In this document: one piece after another, positions 62,208 to 64,000 of the stretch
Position numbering within the stretch: the first letter of the stretch is position 1
How the letters are laid out: each line of letters starts with the position of its first letter
Origin: Membranipora membranacea
Taxonomy: Eukaryota > Bryozoa > Gymnolaemata > Cheilostomatida > Membraniporidae
NCBI GenBank assembly: GCA_914767715.1
Contig: OU612072.1
Location: 682,001 to 746,000 of the forward strand
Length of the DNA: 64,000 nt
Direction of reading: 5' to 3'
Translations under genes and position numbers: made by a program
The notes under the pieces: generated by a model
What the model was told of the DNA's origin: nothing
Seen by the model: the letters and a program-made list of their open reading frames with translations, nothing else
Databases searched by the model: none

Positions 62208-62558
62208 TCACACAATAATCCCATCAACTCCCCAACTTATTCCAGGTTCTACCAATACACATTTGTACATCTGCCGTGTATCCTCCTTCCTGGTGAATTG
62301 TAGTCCGTGCATTTGAATGCGCTTCTGTGAAGCAAAATGGCGTGAGCAGAGATCAAGCTCTTTCAATCTCATTTTGTCTCTGCTTTCTTTTGGGGATAGG
62401 TACTCAGTTTTATTCCTGCTGACTTTTAGTCTCCCTTTCCAGTCAGCCTGTAATTTATTTCCTATAGCATGTTGACTCTCATCATATAAAAACAGATCAT
62501 CTGCAAACAGCACGCTCCACAGTTTGTGTTCCAATCGCTTGGCCTGGGTGTGGCCCAA
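62208..62558 (-). pseudogene. LINE reverse transcriptase fragment
   Basis: The minus strand reads SVLFADDLFLYDES, the catalytic FADD motif, then RLKVSRNKTEYLS. The related fragment at 63306-64000 has GLKISRKKTEHFP at the matching place. The family differs from the CR1-like LINE above. Frameshifts are evident after the KTEY motif. Confidence 0.65.
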
Positions 62559-63305
62559 GTTCCACTATAAAGTCATCGGTCTCTTCTGCATTTGCTGCGG
62601 AGAGTTAATGTTCATATCCTTGATGATATCAATGAAGTCCTCTCACATGGTGCTTCATCGGGAATATTAATGCCCATTTTGAATTCCCTTTACTTTTCCT
62701 GTGGTGTGTGTTGGGCAAAAAATTTGGCTCTGATCTGCCCTTTAACCTCGTCACAATCTCTGTCTATCTCTGTCTATCTCTCTTAAAGTCTGAGGGATTG
62801 ACTGAAGGGCTTCCTACCTCAGAAGCTGAGGGGATCACTTTTCTGCCTTCAAAGTTGGACAGTTTTGCTTTTTCCGCTGAAACATGATGTTATCCATTGT
62901 GTTCTAGTATCCTTTTATTGATCATAATGATAGTAGTCATTCTCTTAGAAGTTTGTCTACATTTTGGTCAAGTCTTTTTTTTTCTCAGATTCGGTACTGC
63001 ATCGTTGACAACTTGAAGACAAAAGTTTTAAAAAGCATTCAAGGGTCAGAAAGTCTCAATTCTAGTGTCAAAATCGATGGATAAGACCAATAAAATGGAA
63101 AGCAAAACAGCCAGAGGTAATTAAGAAATTGTCACCTTTGGCCACCTTTCACCGCCATGTTCCTGCGCGGGTGGATGGTTTCTGCTTGACCCCAAGTTCT
63201 ACCAAACTCCTCCGTCACACTCGGTCTTAAGCATCTGAACCATCTAGATCAAGCCATCCAATGTCTGAGTTTACTGTATAGTACTATCTTTGTTTTTGTC
63301 TCCCC

Positions 63306-64000
63306 CTAGGTCACTCCTTCGACTGTCAGCTCTGACACTCTCAGGATATCGTCCTCACTTTCTCTCCGTCTAACATGCCCATACCACTGCATTCTTTTCC
63401 TCCTCACCAGATCATTAATTGGCATCACTCTGGCATCTGCTGTTATTTCCTGATATCTCTTGTGGTCCTCTAGAGTCATACCCATACAATATTGCAACAT
63501 ACGCATCGCAGGATGACATCGTATCTGCCAGAGATCCCGTGATTGGCCATGTCTCATTTCCATATAGCAGAGCTGGTCTGATAGTTATTTTATACATTAG
63601 CACTTTCAGTTAACAGGCATTTTCTTGTCACAGAGCACACCAGTCAGTTTTCTCCACTTATTCCATGCCTCAGATGTTCTCAGCTTTATCTCCGTGCGGC
63701 AACCTCCATCTTAGTAGATTGTTGTGCCCAAGTACTTGAAATGAGAACATTTAGGCAGGCTTTCCGCTTCTTGACAACCATACCTCTTCATCCTGATGTT
63801 ATCTTGGTCTCTAACTGCTGGAAAATGCTCTGTTTTCTTTCGGCTTATCTTCAATCCAGCTGCCTCCATCTTCTCCCTCCATATCTCTTCTCTCTCCTTC
63901 ACTCTAGTCTCTCGATCACTATCGCACTGTCTTCTGTTATGACATACGTTGTTATGATAAAAAGCAGCGGGCTAAGTGCCGATCCTTGATGCGATCCAGC
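63306..64000 (-). pseudogene. LINE reverse transcriptase C-terminal fragment, runs off window
   Basis: The minus strand in order: AGLKISRKKTEHFP, SHFKYLGTTIY, KITIRPALLYGNETWPIT and RRKRMQWYGHVRRRESEDDI, the usual C-terminal order of a group of LINE ORF2 proteins. Several frame changes between pieces show it is decayed. Upstream coding would lie beyond 64000. Confidence 0.75.

Overview
This is a 64 kb piece of AT-rich animal nuclear DNA, most likely from an invertebrate. It has two spliced genes with GT-AG introns and matching phases. One is a Golgi golgin and the other an immunoglobulin-type membrane receptor. No operons, Shine-Dalgarno sites or long continuous host ORFs are present. The species cannot be fixed from the sequence. 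Many reading frames seen here start on non-ATG codons or lie antisense to real genes, and these were left out.

Region 1 (about 4.7-48.5 kb, + strand) is the 3' part of a golgin-97 (GOLGA1-like) gene. Eight exons were identified: 4734-4830, 5337-5470, 31186-31288, 38360-38491, 39745-39868, 41007-41225, 42205-42385 and 47546-47776. They join in perfect phase to give 406 residues of coiled coil ending in a GRIP domain. The 5' exons lie before the window. Its introns hold most of the mobile DNA. The 25.7 kb intron contains inverted repeat arms, four 348-bp tandem units, a hAT-type MITE carrying a tRNA-like promoter, a 71-bp perfect palindrome, and a CR1/L2-like LINE split by a 7 kb Ty3/Gypsy element. 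That Gypsy element has 219-bp LTRs and a CAAAT target duplication, and the LINE frame resumes after it.

Region 2 (31,963-38,215) is the most unusual part. A 6.25 kb composite element sits in the next golgin intron, inside a tandem array of duplicated 3' splice sites. It is flanked by TTA, and an uninterrupted copy of the same target is present in the array. Two direct copies of a terminal unit flank a cargo with two intact convergent genes. One is a 550-aa Mutator-like transposase. The other is a 152-aa His-Me finger nuclease whose catalytic and zinc residues align with I-PpoI. The cargo also carries two perfect p53-type consensus sites.

Region 3 (49.6-53.5 kb, - strand) is a complete seven-exon gene for a 480-aa type I membrane protein. 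It has a signal peptide, three Ig-like domains, a transmembrane helix and a cytoplasmic tail with two canonical ITIMs, a third ITIM-like motif and an SH3-type proline motif. It looks like an inhibitory receptor.

Region 4 (about 53.5-64 kb) has no confident host gene. It holds microsatellites, MITEs, tRNA-derived SINE fragments, a diverged solo LTR of the same Gypsy family, one unassigned candidate exon and two decayed LINE reverse transcriptase fragments, the last running off the window end.
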